NCBI RefSeq assembly: GCF_018343545.2
Contig: NZ_JAGYPE020000001.1
Coordinates: forward strand, 240,259 to 304,258
Reading direction: 5' to 3'
Length of the DNA: 64,000 bases
DNA from: Neobacillus citreus
GTDB lineage: Bacteria; Bacillota; Bacilli; Bacillales; Cytobacillaceae
How positions within the stretch are numbered: the first letter of the stretch is position 1; each line of letters opens with the position of its first letter. Of this stretch, positions 26,599-36,795 are shown piece after piece. The notes beneath the pieces were generated by a model. That model had not been told where the DNA came from and did no database searches. It saw only the letters and a list, made by a program, of their open reading frames with translations. Made by a program: the position numbers and the translations under genes.

Positions 26599-26874
26599 AT
26601 GTTTATTTTTATTGAAAAAGCAGTTTTGGCCATGGCTATGCTGAGGGTCTTGTCTGGCAGTATCGAAATATTTGCTGCTGTGCTGATGATAAAATTTAAT
26701 TCAATTGAAAAAGCACTTATCGTTAATAGTTCCCTTGCACTGGTCGGGCCAGTGATCCTCATATTGACAACCACCATCGGCGTTCTTGGAATGGCAGGGG
26801 GAGAATTATCGATTGTAAAAATATTGTGGATCTTTTTTGGGGTAAGCTGTATTTTAATTGGGGTGAAATGGTGA
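26599..26874 (+). CDS. YqhV-like small membrane protein (DUF2619)
   Basis: A 91-residue protein with three hydrophobic segments, matching B. subtilis YqhV in pattern (MAMLRVLSGSIEIFAAVLM, VNSSLALVGPVILI, ending IFFGVSCILIGVKW). Function is unknown; YqhV lies in the spoIIIA neighbourhood of B. subtilis and is considered sporulation-linked by context only. AGGGGG precedes the ATG by 6 nt. It is divergent from the germination operon, in keeping with a sporulation role. Confidence 0.75.
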   Translation: MFIFIEKAVLAMAMLRVLSGSIEIFAAVLMIKFNSIEKALIVNSSLALVGPVILILTTTIGVLGMAGGELSIVKILWIFFGVSCILIGVKW

Positions 26875-26918
26875 CTAAAAAGGGAGATTACTGGCTGCTC
26901 TGCCGCTCCTTGATGAGT

Positions 26919-26953
26919 AAAAAATAACCTACTCACGTTTAAGAGTAGGTTAT
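26919..26953 (-). terminator. Terminator of the odhAB operon
   Basis: Stem ATAACCTACTC/GAGTAGGTTAT with an 8-nt loop; on the minus strand it is followed by TTTTTT. It lies 36 bp past the odhB stop. Confidence 0.88.
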
Positions 26954-26988
26954 CCTGCTATTATTCCAAAGGATTCCTCAGTAACTTT

Positions 26989-28233
26989 TTATCCTTCTAA
27001 TAAAAGAGAGTGAGGATCTTCCAATAATTCTTTTACTGCTGCCAGGAAGCTGACAGCTTCTTTACCGTCGACAATTCGATGATCGTATGAAAGAGCGATA
27101 TACATCATGGGGCGGTTTTCCATTCTTTCTGCATCAATGGCAACCGGCCTTGTTTGGATTTTATGCATGCCGAGAATACCCACTTGCGGGCTATTCAAAA
27201 TCGGTGTGGACATTAATGAACCAAACACTCCGCCATTTGTAATCGTAAATGTTCCGCCTTGCAAATCATTTAAAGTAAGGGCGTTATCACGAGCTTTTTT
27301 ACCAAGAGTGCTGATTTCTTGCTCGATTTCGGCAAAGTTTTTCTGGTTGGCATTACGGACAACCGGTACAACCAAACCCTCTGGGGCGGCTACGGCAATT
27401 CCAATATCATAAAACTTTTTAAGAATCAATTCATCGCCTTGAATTTCAGCATTTAACAGTGGGAATTGTTTTAAGGCTGAAACCACGGCTTTTGTAAAGA
27501 ACGACATAAACCCTAGTCGAACACCATGTTTTGCAAGGAATGCATCCTTCCTCTTATTACGTAAATCCATAATGGCGGACATATCCACTTCATTAAAAGT
27601 AGTTAACATCGCAGCTGTATGCTGGACTTCCACTAAGCGCTTAGCGATCGTTTGACGGCGGCGTGACATTTTTACACGTTCTACTGGTTTATCAAACTCA
27701 ACATCTATTTGTTGTGCTGGTGCCGTTTTTGGGCTTGCCTTTTCCACTTTTGGAGCTTCCGGTACTGCCGGTTTTTGCGTATGTGCTTTCACATCATCCG
27801 GACGAATTCTGCCAAGCGGGTCACTGCTGTTTACTTGGTGTAAATCAATTCCCAACTCTCTTGCCAATTTTCTTGCCGCTGGTGAAGCAATCGGACGAGC
27901 AGCTATAGATAGTTCCGGTTCAGGCTGGCTAATTGGTTGATTGGTTGTTTCTTGTGCCGGTTTTTCCGGTGCTGCTGCCGGAGCAGCCCCCTCAGCTGCA
28001 TTCTCTTCGATAATGGCAATTACATCGCCTACTTCTACTGTATCGCCAGGCTCTTTTAATAGCTTAGTGATAACCCCTGAGTCTTCGGCATTTAATTCAA
28101 TATTCACTTTGTCCGTTTCCAACTCTACGATACTATTCCCCTTGGTGACTTTGTCTCCAATATTAATGAGCCATTGTGAAATGGTTCCTTCTGAAATGGA
28201 TTCCGCGAGCTCCGGTACTTTGATTTCAATCAT
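26989..28233 (-). CDS. odhB: Dihydrolipoyllysine succinyltransferase, E2 of 2-oxoglutarate dehydrogenase
   Basis: A 414-residue E2: N-terminal lipoyl domain with the lipoyl-Lys42 in ELETDKVN; Ala/Pro linker (about 80-110); E3-binding domain [15 protein letters not shown] (about 117-150) followed by a second linker; and a catalytic domain with SYDHRIVDG (His385 and Asp389). It transfers the succinyl group to CoA in the TCA cycle. AGGAGG precedes the ATG by 10 nt. It follows odhA by 50 bp and ends in a terminator, the standard odhAB arrangement; E3 is elsewhere. Confidence 0.97.
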   Translation of the reverse strand: MIEIKVPELAESISEGTISQWLINIGDKVTKGNSIVELETDKVNIELNAEDSGVITKLLKEPGDTVEVGDVIAIIEENAAEGAAPAAAPEKPAQETTNQPISQPEPELSIAARPIASPAARKLARELGIDLHQVNSSDPLGRIRPDDVKAHTQKPAVPEAPKVEKASPKTAPAQQIDVEFDKPVERVKMSRRRQTIAKRLVEVQHTAAMLTTFNEVDMSAIMDLRNKRKDAFLAKHGVRLGFMSFFTKAVVSALKQFPLLNAEIQGDELILKKFYDIGIAVAAPEGLVVPVVRNANQKNFAEIEQEISTLGKKARDNALTLNDLQGGTFTITNGGVFGSLMSTPILNSPQVGILGMHKIQTRPVAIDAERMENRPMMYIALSYDHRIVDGKEAVSFLAAVKELLEDPHSLLLEG

Positions 28234-28283
28234 GTGTCAAATCCTCCTGAGTATTTTGTTAAGTCTCTTATCACATTTCATAT

Positions 28284-31172
28284 TTAGCGTGTGACGAACT
28301 TTTCCTCTTGTTTCTGTGTATCTACTAGACTCTCAGAATTTAATGCCTGTTGGACAATGCGTTCTTGTTCCATTTTATGAACGAGTGGATCTCCGCCTGC
28401 TGTGCTTGAACGGTATTGGCGGCCAATGTAACCGACGGACAATCTGCCTTCTGCAAGTTCAAATAAGGTTGGGGCAATATAATGCCACGCTCCCATATTC
28501 TTCGGTTCTTCCTGCACCCAAACGATTTCCTTCAAGTTGGGATAACGCTTGAAAATTGCTTCTATTTTTTCGAATGGGAATGGATACAATTGTTCAACAC
28601 GAACGATGTGTATCTCATCCAAATTTCGATTTTCTTTACTTGAGTCGATTTCAACTGCCAGATCAATGGCCATCTTACCCGTTGTTAACACTAATCGTTT
28701 TACTTTATCTGTCGCTTTTCCGAGCTGCGGCTGTTCGATCACCGTTTGGAAACTGCCTTCGCTGAGAGCGGAAGCAGGAGAAGCGACCTGCGGGTGACGG
28801 AGCAGACTCTTTGGTGTCATAATTACCAATGGGCGAACAAATTCTGAACCTAAAGTGGCTGCCTGACGGCGTAAAATATGGAAATATTGGGCCGCACTTG
28901 TCAGGTTGGCAACAGTCCAGTTGTTTTCAGCTGCCAGCTGTAAGAACCGTTCAGGTCGAGCGCTGGAGTGCTCAGGGCCTTGGCCTTCATAACCGTGTGG
29001 CAGAAGAAGAATTAACCCTGATTTTTGCCCCCATTTTGCTCTTGCTGATGACACAAATTGATCGAACAAAGGTTGTGCCGTGTTAGCAAAGTCGCCATAC
29101 TGCGCTTCCCACATGACAAGTGTCTCTGGTGCAAATACATTATAGCCATATTCATAGCCTACCACTGCCGCTTCTGATAGCGGGCTATTATGAACCGCAA
29201 ACGAAGCGTTTGCCTGCTGAAGTTGGTGCAGTGGTGAATATGTTTCGTTTGTTTCTTCGTCATGAAGAACAATGTGTCGCTGTGCATACGTTCCACGCTC
29301 AGAATCTTGGCCCGTTAGACGGATCGGTGTACCTTCTTGTAACATCGTAGCGAAGGCCAGTACCTCTGCTACTGCCCATTCCACTTTCCCGTTCTCTTCC
29401 AATGCTGTTTCCCGGCGCTCAAGAATCCTCTTTAGCTTTGGATAAACATGGAAACCTTCCGGCCAATTCAGCAATTCCCGATTTAATTCTTGAAGAGTAT
29501 CAAGCGGTACTTTTGTTTCCAGCGGTGGAATTCCTTTCGCTATAACACCCGGAACAGCTGCTTCTGCCGGTGGTTCACCCTGCTTCTTCTCTGACGCTTT
29601 GTCATACTCAGCCTGCAATAGTTCCTGCACGCTAAGATCGATTTGTTCAACTTCTTGTTGATTTAGAGTTCCGTTAACTAACAGTTGAGTAGAATACAAT
29701 GCTCTTACAGTTGAATGCTTGGCGATTTTTTTGTACACCTTTGGCTGGGTAACCGCAGGATCGTCCATTTCATTGTGGCCAAATCGGCGGTAACCGACTA
29801 AATCAATCACAAAATCCTTTTGGAAACGAACACGGTATTGATAAGCAAGGCGAACAGCTGCCAGACATGCTTCTGGATCATCTGCATTCACATGGACAAT
29901 CGGAATCTCAAATCCTTTTGCTAAGTCACTGGAATATCGAGTTGAACGAGAGTCGTGGCTATCTGTCGTAAAACCGACCATGTTATTCGCAATAATATGG
30001 ATGGTTCCTCCTGTTCCGTATCCTTTTAATCCACCTAAATTCAAAGTTTCCGCTACAATTCCCTGGCCTGGAAAGGCTGCATCGCCATGGACCAAAATCG
30101 CAAACGCTCTTTTAACATCCTGCTCCGGATAACCAGGTTTCTTTCGTTCCTCTTGGGCGGCCCTGGCAAAACCTTCGACTACCGGATTGACAAATTCAAG
30201 ATGGCTTGGATTATTCGCCAAGGTAATACGAGTGCGAACGGTACCAGTGCCTTCAACGAATCGATTGCGTCCTAAATGGTATTTCACATCCCCTGTCCAG
30301 CCCTCGCTAATGTCGACTAAATCTGCTGACGGACCTTGTTGTTTGGCGTGGGAGTGCTGAAATTCAGAGAAAATCTTGCTGTATGGTTTTTTTAACACAT
30401 GTGCGAGAACACTTAAACGTCCGCGATGCGCCATCCCAATTGCAACGTTGCGGACTCCTTCTTCAACACCTTCACGCACTGCTTCATCAAGCATTGGGAC
30501 AAGCATGTCTACACCTTCAATGGAAAATCTTTTTTGACCAACGAAGGTTTTGTGTAAAAATTGTTCAAATCCCTCAACTTCTGTCAAACTCTTTAACAGG
30601 TTTGTTCGTTCTTCTTTAGATAAGGAGCGTTGTAAGAAACCCGTCTCCACCATCTGAGTCAGCCAAATTCGTTCCTCCGAATCACTAACATGCGTAAACT
30701 CGTATGCAAGGGATGATGTATAGCGTTCCATTAAACGGTTCATGGCATCAAATGCGGTTTCAACATCTTCCGGTGCCTCTTCCCAAACCAATTTAGCTGG
30801 TATCGCTTTCAAATCCTGTTCACTTATTTCATGTTTTACAGGATTGAACAACTCTTGACCCTTTCGATTCTCCTCCAAAGGATTTATGTTTGCTGCCAAA
30901 TGGCCATTTGTACGAATGTTTTCAAGCAGTTTAGCCGCTTTCATTACTTTCTCTATACTTGCTGAAGGAAGAGCAGATACATTTTCAACGGTTTCTTTTA
31001 TTTGAATTGTTTCATAGGACAATGGTGAGCCCCATTTAATGAAAAGCTCTTTTAATTCTTGATCAACGGATTCTTCTCCGTTCGTGAACCGTTCATATTG
31101 TTCAATTACGTATCCAAGGTTCGGACCAATAAATTTTTTCCATGGATTTGGTTGGTTGTCCTTTACTCCCAT
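28284..31172 (-). CDS. odhA: 2-Oxoglutarate dehydrogenase E1 component
   Basis: A 962-residue thiamine-diphosphate enzyme. The N-terminal binding peptide [19 protein letters not shown] is followed by the family motif [11 protein letters not shown], the ThDP/Mg site [19 protein letters not shown], and the C-terminal transketolase-like part ([38 protein letters not shown]). It decarboxylates 2-oxoglutarate and reductively succinylates OdhB. GGGGGT lies 6 nt before the ATG. It heads the odhAB operon and is divergent from a LysR gene with which it shares a 168-bp region, an arrangement I do not know from B. subtilis. Confidence 0.97.
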   Translation of the reverse strand: MGVKDNQPNPWKKFIGPNLGYVIEQYERFTNGEESVDQELKELFIKWGSPLSYETIQIKETVENVSALPSASIEKVMKAAKLLENIRTNGHLAANINPLEENRKGQELFNPVKHEISEQDLKAIPAKLVWEEAPEDVETAFDAMNRLMERYTSSLAYEFTHVSDSEERIWLTQMVETGFLQRSLSKEERTNLLKSLTEVEGFEQFLHKTFVGQKRFSIEGVDMLVPMLDEAVREGVEEGVRNVAIGMAHRGRLSVLAHVLKKPYSKIFSEFQHSHAKQQGPSADLVDISEGWTGDVKYHLGRNRFVEGTGTVRTRITLANNPSHLEFVNPVVEGFARAAQEERKKPGYPEQDVKRAFAILVHGDAAFPGQGIVAETLNLGGLKGYGTGGTIHIIANNMVGFTTDSHDSRSTRYSSDLAKGFEIPIVHVNADDPEACLAAVRLAYQYRVRFQKDFVIDLVGYRRFGHNEMDDPAVTQPKVYKKIAKHSTVRALYSTQLLVNGTLNQQEVEQIDLSVQELLQAEYDKASEKKQGEPPAEAAVPGVIAKGIPPLETKVPLDTLQELNRELLNWPEGFHVYPKLKRILERRETALEENGKVEWAVAEVLAFATMLQEGTPIRLTGQDSERGTYAQRHIVLHDEETNETYSPLHQLQQANASFAVHNSPLSEAAVVGYEYGYNVFAPETLVMWEAQYGDFANTAQPLFDQFVSSARAKWGQKSGLILLLPHGYEGQGPEHSSARPERFLQLAAENNWTVANLTSAAQYFHILRRQAATLGSEFVRPLVIMTPKSLLRHPQVASPASALSEGSFQTVIEQPQLGKATDKVKRLVLTTGKMAIDLAVEIDSSKENRNLDEIHIVRVEQLYPFPFEKIEAIFKRYPNLKEIVWVQEEPKNMGAWHYIAPTLFELAEGRLSVGYIGRQYRSSTAGGDPLVHKMEQERIVQQALNSESLVDTQKQEEKFVTR

Positions 31173-31232
31173 TTACAATACCCCCATGATTCAGTTCTGA
31201 TGTTTTATATTTAAATAGATAAATAGTAATAA

Positions 31233-31253
31233 TTATCAATTGCCTATGGATAA
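31233..31253. promoter_or_regulatory. Candidate LysR box in the odhA/lysR divergent region
   Basis: An imperfect dyad TTATC-N11-GATAA lies in the 168-bp AT-rich region between odhA and the lysR-type gene. It fits the T-N11-A form of LysR sites and the usual position for divergent control, but no more can be said. Confidence 0.4.
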
Positions 31254-31340
31254 GGATAATGTAATAATTGAAATAAATAAAATGCTAAAAAATTATATTT
31301 TATTATAAAAATTATTTATATCAGATAGATAGGTGGAACA

Positions 31341-32225
31341 ATGGATTATCGCGATTGGGAAATATTGAAGGTACTATATAATCAAAAAAATCTAACGAAA
31401 ACAGCTCGTCTATTATTTCTGACTCAACCTGCATTAACGAGCCGATTAAAACATATGCAAGAAGAACTGGGTGTTAAAATCGTAACCCGTGAAAGCCGTG
31501 GTGTACATTTTACCCCGCAAGGAGAATATCTTGTCCAATGTGCCGAGGAAGCACTGGCCCATTTTCAAAAAATCAAAGAAAATGTCCAAAGTATGAGTAA
31601 TAACGAAAAGAATGAAGTGGCAGGTACGTTGAAATTGGGGGTATCCAATTATTTCGCGAATAATGAACTTCCTTATCTTTTAAAATTATTCAAAAATCAA
31701 TATCCCCATGTGGAATTCAAAGTGATAACAGGATGGAGCAGAGACGTAACACAGCTCATTCACAATAAGGATGTTCATATCGGTTTTGTTCGAGGAGACT
31801 ATGGCTGGAGGGGGTTATCGATCCATCAATTATTTGAGGAAACCATCTGCATCGCTTCTACGAAGCAGATTGATATAACGGATCTTCCTCGTCTCCCGAG
31901 AATTGATTATAGAGGGGATTACTTATTAAAATCAATAATTGATCATTGGTGGGCTGAAAATTATGCGGAAGCACCCTTTATCAGTATCGAAGTGGACCAA
32001 GTGGATACGTGTAAAGAGATGGTTATAAATGGTTTAGGCTATGGCATCTTGTCCAGCAGGGTACTTGCCGGAATTGAAGACTTATACAAAATTCCATTAA
32101 CGGATCAAGAAGGAAGTCCTATCTTGCGAAGAACTTGGATGTATTACCATAAGGAATCTATGGAATGGAATGTTGTCAATGCATTCGTCCATTTCATCGA
32201 AAATTTAGATTGGAAAAATCATTAA
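31341..32225 (+). CDS. LysR-family transcriptional regulator
   Basis: A 294-residue LTTR: N-terminal HTH (LYNQKNLTKTARLLFLTQPALTSRLKHMQEELG) and a periplasmic-binding-like effector domain from about residue 90 (GTLKLGVSNYF...). ATAGGTGG lies 4 nt before the ATG. It is transcribed divergently from odhAB and is alone before a terminator. By the usual LTTR rule it may control odhA or itself; its ligand is unknown. It is of the type found near citrate or amino-acid genes, but I cannot name an orthologue. Confidence 0.88.
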   Translation: MDYRDWEILKVLYNQKNLTKTARLLFLTQPALTSRLKHMQEELGVKIVTRESRGVHFTPQGEYLVQCAEEALAHFQKIKENVQSMSNNEKNEVAGTLKLGVSNYFANNELPYLLKLFKNQYPHVEFKVITGWSRDVTQLIHNKDVHIGFVRGDYGWRGLSIHQLFEETICIASTKQIDITDLPRLPRIDYRGDYLLKSIIDHWWAENYAEAPFISIEVDQVDTCKEMVINGLGYGILSSRVLAGIEDLYKIPLTDQEGSPILRRTWMYYHKESMEWNVVNAFVHFIENLDWKNH

Positions 32226-32242
32226 AAAGACATGTTCAAGAT

Positions 32243-32277
32243 AAAAAGATTCAGACTAATTTGGTCTGAATCTTTTT
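32243..32277. terminator. Bidirectional terminator
   Basis: A perfect stem AAAAAGATTCAGAC/GTCTGAATCTTTTT with a 7-nt loop lies between the convergent lysR and patatin genes. Confidence 0.92.
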
Positions 32278-32280
32278 ATC

Positions 32281-33306
32281 TTACGGCCGATTTGCCGGCG
32301 GTTTGTCGGCACCATCATACCATTCAAAATATTTAAGGGCGAATTCCTTTCCGGATTTCACAAGTGCTTCTTTTCTTTGGCGGTCAAGGTCAAAATCTGT
32401 TGTCTTAACGCCTAAAGTGTCGATATAGATTGTTCGTTGCCAATCATCACTATGCAGATGCTGATTTTCTTGGACCTCGAGGATTGTTTCAACCAAATTC
32501 CACATGTAGGAAAATAAATTCTCAATTTCATGGCGCGGCGGTTCGGATTGATCCCGGAAAGCAGCAATTTCTCCGGCTGAATCCAGACGAAATCCAAGCG
32601 TTTCCTTATTAAAAACATAAGGATTTATGTTTTTCCCTATTTGGTTCAGGTGATTGTTATGCTTCTCATAGTATTCCGGGACGTTATAGTATTGCTCAAC
32701 ATATTTCATACGGTCAAAGAGCTTAATTGGATAGTTATCTAAAACACCGCCGTCCACATAAACATCACCGCGGCTATTTGTTTTGGCTGTAAAAAACAGC
32801 GGGATTGACATCGAAATGCGGACAGCATCGGCGATACACATCCTTGGCGTGTGTTCAAAGGAAAATACTTCTCCAAAATGAGTGGATAAATTGGTGCCTA
32901 CAAAATATAGGTCGCGAAATTGGTTTTTCTGCTTTAGGTTATTAACATCCTTAAAAGTGGCTTCACTATTATTGGTTTTTTCTTTAACAAGATTAGCAAT
33001 CCAATTTCGAAAATAATCTCCTTTATACCAGCCATATTGATGAATCAATCGATTAGTATCTAAAACAAGCCCCCACGACTCATCCATGAAATTTCGAAAA
33101 TTCATCTCGAGCAAGATTTTTTTTATTTCCGCTGTGGAAAAATTCAACCCTACAAGCAGGGCAATAATGGCACCCGCTGAGGTACCTCCCACCCTCTGAA
33201 TATCCTTAAGGATCCCCTTTTCATTTAATACCTCCAAAGCCCCGACATATGCAATCCCCTTAACCCCTCCACCTTCAAATACTAGATTTTTAAAATGATA
33301 ACCCAT
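32281..33306 (-). CDS. Patatin-like phospholipase (acyl hydrolase)
   Basis: A 341-residue patatin fold with oxyanion motif GGGVKG (12-17), nucleophile Ser43 in GTSAG, and catalytic Asp185 in DGG. Such enzymes hydrolyse acyl esters of lipids. The C-terminal third, from about 215 to 341, has no recognised motif. The start is the ATG preceded by GGGGGG, 8 nt; the frame runs 40 codons further upstream but over AT-rich sequence without a ribosome site. It stands alone. No secretion signal is visible, so a cytosolic location is likely. Confidence 0.87.
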   Translation of the reverse strand: MGYHFKNLVFEGGGVKGIAYVGALEVLNEKGILKDIQRVGGTSAGAIIALLVGLNFSTAEIKKILLEMNFRNFMDESWGLVLDTNRLIHQYGWYKGDYFRNWIANLVKEKTNNSEATFKDVNNLKQKNQFRDLYFVGTNLSTHFGEVFSFEHTPRMCIADAVRISMSIPLFFTAKTNSRGDVYVDGGVLDNYPIKLFDRMKYVEQYYNVPEYYEKHNNHLNQIGKNINPYVFNKETLGFRLDSAGEIAAFRDQSEPPRHEIENLFSYMWNLVETILEVQENQHLHSDDWQRTIYIDTLGVKTTDFDLDRQRKEALVKSGKEFALKYFEWYDGADKPPANRP

Positions 33307-33435
33307 AATCGGCGCCCCCCGTAACAAAGTCATAATATTTTTAATTATAATTTGTTGGAATTGATTTTTTTGTAAAAAAATGTATATCACTAAATTATAA
33401 AAAGTGGGATTATCAACAGGAGACAAATCTATTAC

Positions 33436-33467
33436 AAAAAAATAGGTGAGGGCTATAGCCTCACCTA
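33436..33467 (-). terminator. Terminator of scoAB
   Basis: Stem TAGGTGAGG/CCTCACCTA with a short loop; on the minus strand it is followed by T7. It lies just past the scoB stop. Confidence 0.9.
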
Positions 33468-33481
33468 AACTTGAGATACAT

Positions 33482-34156
33482 TTAACGTTGATTAATCAAT
33501 TCTTTTCTATTAAAAATTTTAAAATCATTTGCTATTTCATAGGAGGCAGGTGTAATTTTCTTTAGTTGTTCCTTTGTGATTTCATCACTCATTTCCACTA
33601 ACCAAAGTTGCTGATCTCGAAATTTAAAAACGGCATACTCTGTGATAATGGTATCTACTCTTTTTTTAGCAGTAAGTGGGTACGTGCATTCACGGAGTAT
33701 TTTTGGCTCTCCTTTTTGATTCAAATGTGTCATCGCTGCAATTACCCTTTTTGCCCCGACTACTAAATCCATAGCGCCGCCAACCCCAAGCACGTCTTTT
33801 CCTGGTATTGCCCAACTTGATATATCACCTTGTTCCGATACTTGCAGCGCTCCTATAACGGTTGTATCGATATGACCACCACGCATCATTCCAAAAGAAA
33901 TAGAACTGTCAAAATAGGACACATGAGGCAATACTGTTACCGGAGCTTTTCCGGCATTAACTAAATCAAGGTCAATTTGATCTGGACTAGGATCCGGTCC
34001 CACCCCAAGAATCCCATTCTCCGAATGCAGCGTCACCAGACCTTGTGGAAGATAATCAGCAACTAAGGTAGGAATACCAATTCCAAGATTCACGATGCCT
34101 GATGTTAATTCTTGTGCACAACGCCATGCAATATACTCTTTCATTGATTTTCCCAT
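33482..34156 (-). CDS. scoB: 3-Oxoacid CoA-transferase, subunit B
   Basis: A 224-residue beta subunit with the catalytic Glu46 in SENGILG, the GIGIPTLVADYLP segment and the GGAMDLVVGAKRVI motif. With ScoA it moves CoA from succinyl-CoA (or acetyl-CoA) to acetoacetate or a related 3-oxoacid. GGGAGG lies 9 nt before its ATG, which overlaps the scoA stop by 1 nt (TAATG), so the subunits are coupled. It could equally be an atoA-type acetate CoA-transferase; substrate is not evident. Confidence 0.9.
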   Translation of the reverse strand: MGKSMKEYIAWRCAQELTSGIVNLGIGIPTLVADYLPQGLVTLHSENGILGVGPDPSPDQIDLDLVNAGKAPVTVLPHVSYFDSSISFGMMRGGHIDTTVIGALQVSEQGDISSWAIPGKDVLGVGGAMDLVVGAKRVIAAMTHLNQKGEPKILRECTYPLTAKKRVDTIITEYAVFKFRDQQLWLVEMSDEITKEQLKKITPASYEIANDFKIFNRKELINQR

Positions 34157-34845
34157 TACAGCTCCTCCCTTTTAACCACAATATCTACAAAGGCAAAAGG
34201 AGTGACAATCGATTCTGGATCAAGCTCACCTATTTCAACGATTTCTCCTACTTCAACAATTGTAAGATCAGCTGCCATTGCCATGATTGGATTGAAATTT
34301 CGAGCGGACTTCCTATAAATGAGATTACCGGCCTTATCTGCTTTATAAGCCTTTATTAGGGCAACATCGGCAAACAGGGTTTGTTCAAGAACATATTCCC
34401 GCCCCTTGAAGGTCCGCGTCTCTTTCCCTATAGCGAGTTCTGTCCCAGCTGCTGTCGGAGTGTAAAAGGCAGGAACTCCTGATCCGCCTAAACGAATCGC
34501 TTCTGAAAAGGTTCCTTGTGGTAATAATTCAATTTCTATTCGGCCTTCCCGATAAGCCTGAACTACCTCTTTATTAGTAGTAAAATACGACCCAATCGCT
34601 TTCTTAATCCGATCTTGTTGAAATAAAACATTCAAATTCGTCTCTTTTGTAATATTGTTGCTAATGATGGTCAGATCCTGAAGTTCCCTTCTATCGATTA
34701 CTCCTTGCAGTAAATATTCCGGTACCCCAGTTGCACCAAATCCCCCTACTAACATAGTCGCACTCTTTGGAATTTGCTTAATCGCTTCGTCTACTGATAG
34801 AAATTGAACATTCGTCTTAATCGGATTCTCCAACTCAGAATGCAA
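34156..34845 (-). CDS. scoA: 3-Oxoacid CoA-transferase, subunit A
   Basis: A 229-residue alpha subunit with the glycine-rich GGFGATGVPEYL near residue 35 and the conserved GSYFTTNKEVVQAYREGRIEIELLPQGTFSEAIRLGG-type region around 85-120. The start is a TTG 7 nt after GGGGGA. It is first in the scoAB operon, and its promoter has an unusual AT-rich operator between the -35 and -10 boxes. The gene across the promoter region is a GPH-family symporter, which hints that both respond to the same substrate. Confidence 0.9.
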   Translation of the reverse strand: MHSELENPIKTNVQFLSVDEAIKQIPKSATMLVGGFGATGVPEYLLQGVIDRRELQDLTIISNNITKETNLNVLFQQDRIKKAIGSYFTTNKEVVQAYREGRIEIELLPQGTFSEAIRLGGSGVPAFYTPTAAGTELAIGKETRTFKGREYVLEQTLFADVALIKAYKADKAGNLIYRKSARNFNPIMAMAADLTIVEVGEIVEIGELDPESIVTPFAFVDIVVKREEL

Positions 34846-34926
34846 ATTTCTTCCCCCTTTTCATTAACAAGACCACTCTGACTTAGAGTAGAAAAGTTTG
34901 ATAATTTTAAAATTTTAGATATTTAA

Positions 34927-35055
34927 ATTTTAAAATAATATATGATTTGAGTCAATCGGATATCTTTTAAAATAATATATGATTTTATCGAATCATATAT
35001 TATTTATCTAAATCATATATTTTTTATTGACAATATTCAGAAATTTAATTATATT
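34927..35055. promoter_or_regulatory. Divergent promoters of scoAB and the GPH symporter with four operator copies
   Basis: Minus-strand promoter for scoAB: TTGACT (34950-34955), 17 bp, TAAAAT (34927-34932). Plus-strand promoter toward 35316: TTGACA (35027-35032), 17 bp, TATATT (35050-35055). An ATATATGATTT-type motif occurs four times: 34933-34948 and 34970-34986 (direct), 34991-35005 and 35010-35022 (inverted). One copy fills the scoAB spacer and one abuts the symporter -35 box, so one DNA-binding protein could control both. Confidence 0.7.
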
Positions 35056-35315
35056 TTCAAATAAGAATAATATTTTTATAGTTAAAATAGAGATGAATCG
35101 GAAATGCGATTCAGAAGTACGTACTTTCGGCAGAATTAAGTGAAGGAGTTGATATATTCTAGTTTTTAACAAACTTTAACAAATAAAATTAACTGGTTAG
35201 CAGCGAGGCTGGCCCATAACATTATTTTACAGACTTTTAAGTCGGTATCAGCAATCATGCATCTAAGATTTTTTGGGCTCTGGACAAATTACTTATTTAA
35301 TTGGGGGGCTAGATA
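35056..35315 (+). other. Long untranslated leader of the GPH symporter
   Basis: About 250 nt separate the predicted transcription start from the ATG. Short pairing segments are visible (TGAATCG/CGATTCA with a 6-nt loop near 35093-35112; AAGTACGTACTT near 35116; GACTT/AAGTC near 35233). No known riboswitch class is recognised and there is no terminator hairpin next to the start. Confidence 0.45.
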
Positions 35316-36698
35316 ATGCAAAATGCACAAAAAATTCAAGTAAGCAATGATGGTGGCGCACCTTATGAATTACAAAAGCCTAGCAAAATGGAAATCTTCG
35401 GCTATGGACTTGGAGATTTCGGCTATATTCTATTATGGACGATAGTAGGTTCGTTTTTATCGTTTTACTACACTGATGTAGCAGGTATATCGGCTGGAGT
35501 CGTTGGTACAATCATGTTATTTGCACGGATTTGGGATGGTGTTACCGATATTGCCATGGGGGTTGTTGTAGACAAAACAAAATCAAAACATGGCAAGGCA
35601 CGTCCTTACTTACTTTGGATACCTATCCCTCTCGCTCTTTCAACGATATTTTTATTTACCGTTCCTGATTTCGGAATGAACGGTAAGATTGTGTATGCGC
35701 TAATCACTTACAGTTTATTTATTTTAATGTATACGATGTTAACAATTCCTTTTAAGACATTGCTTGGGTTAATCACTCAAGATCAATATTCCCGTTCACT
35801 GATTGGTGTCGTGGGCGCCCTTTTCATTCAGTTTTCCGCATTGGTTGTAAATGTTTCCACCCAGCCGCTTGCTAGTTCAATAGGCGGACAAAAGGGATGG
35901 ACCATTTCAGTAACTTTATTCAGCATCCTATCAGTCATTATGCTTTTTTTCACATTTCGCTTAACAAAGGAAAGAGTCGGAGATACAGGTACCTTTAATA
36001 AACAAAAGAAAGCTCCTTTTTCCATCACAATGAAAGCGTTATTAAAAAATAAATATTGGAGATTGGTAACTGCCTTTTGTATTATTTATTACATTCTTCT
36101 AGGTCTCGGAGGCTCTGAGCTTTATTATGCTTCTTATGTTCTTGGCAGCCCGTCATATTTTTCCATCATCAGTATGGTCAAAACAATACCAGGTCTAATA
36201 ATTCTTTTCCTAATAAGTCCATTCATCAAACGCTTCGGGAAGCGAAATACTGCCATTTTGGGTGCAGCATTTGTTGTCTTGTCTGCTTTGATAAAATTTA
36301 TTGACCCTTATAGTTTAACTTTCTTTTTGACTGGCAGCATGTTTTACGGTATTGCCAAAGGGCTTTTTTCAGCAACAGTTTATGCAATGATTAATGACAC
36401 CGCAGAGTATGGAGAATGGAAATCCGGAATACGTACAACTGGTCTTGTAAATAGCAGTGCAAGTTTCGGGATGAAAATAGGGACAGGTGTTGGAGCAGCC
36501 ATGGTTGGCTGGTTACTAGCCTTTGGAGGATATGTTGGGAAGGCTGCAGAACAATCAGCATCGGCACTTCAAATGATTTTCGTTCTAAATATTCATCTTC
36601 CCCTTATTATTGGTGTATTTCTACTCATTATCTTATCGATGTATAAATTGGATAAGCTTTATCCAGAGATTATTGCTGATCTTCAAAAGCGTACATAA
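35316..36698 (+). CDS. GPH-family sugar/glycoside:cation symporter (MFS-like)
   Basis: A 460-residue 12-helix carrier of the glycoside-pentoside-hexuronide group. Family signs are FGYGLGDFGYILLW at the start of TM1, ARIWDGVTDIAMGVVVDKTKSKHGKARPYLL between TM2 and TM3, and MINDTAEYGEWKSGIRTTGLVNS in the second half. It should import a sugar, glycoside or uronate with Na+ or H+. GGGGGG lies 7 nt before the ATG. No sugar hydrolase lies nearby; the neighbours are scoAB and a GntR regulator, so the substrate remains open. A strong terminator follows. Confidence 0.85.
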   Translation: MQNAQKIQVSNDGGAPYELQKPSKMEIFGYGLGDFGYILLWTIVGSFLSFYYTDVAGISAGVVGTIMLFARIWDGVTDIAMGVVVDKTKSKHGKARPYLLWIPIPLALSTIFLFTVPDFGMNGKIVYALITYSLFILMYTMLTIPFKTLLGLITQDQYSRSLIGVVGALFIQFSALVVNVSTQPLASSIGGQKGWTISVTLFSILSVIMLFFTFRLTKERVGDTGTFNKQKKAPFSITMKALLKNKYWRLVTAFCIIYYILLGLGGSELYYASYVLGSPSYFSIISMVKTIPGLIILFLISPFIKRFGKRNTAILGAAFVVLSALIKFIDPYSLTFFLTGSMFYGIAKGLFSATVYAMINDTAEYGEWKSGIRTTGLVNSSASFGMKIGTGVGAAMVGWLLAFGGYVGKAAEQSASALQMIFVLNIHLPLIIGVFLLIILSMYKLDKLYPEIIADLQKRT

Positions 36699-36714
36699 AA
36701 GTGCTTAAAGTAAT

Positions 36715-36746
36715 AAAAAAAAGTCCCCACGATTGGGGACTTTTTT
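36715..36746. terminator. Bidirectional terminator after the symporter
   Basis: Stem AAGTCCCC/GGGGACTT with a 6-nt loop, flanked by A-run and T6. It lies between the symporter and the convergent gntR gene. Confidence 0.92.
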
Positions 36747-36795
36747 CTTACTTCACTTATACTTAAATTACTTTTTACTCCAATTTAAGAACCTG

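Noticed and set aside
34846-34926. Small ORFs in the AT-rich scoA leader
   Set aside because: Short frames with no ribosome site and base composition typical of non-coding DNA.
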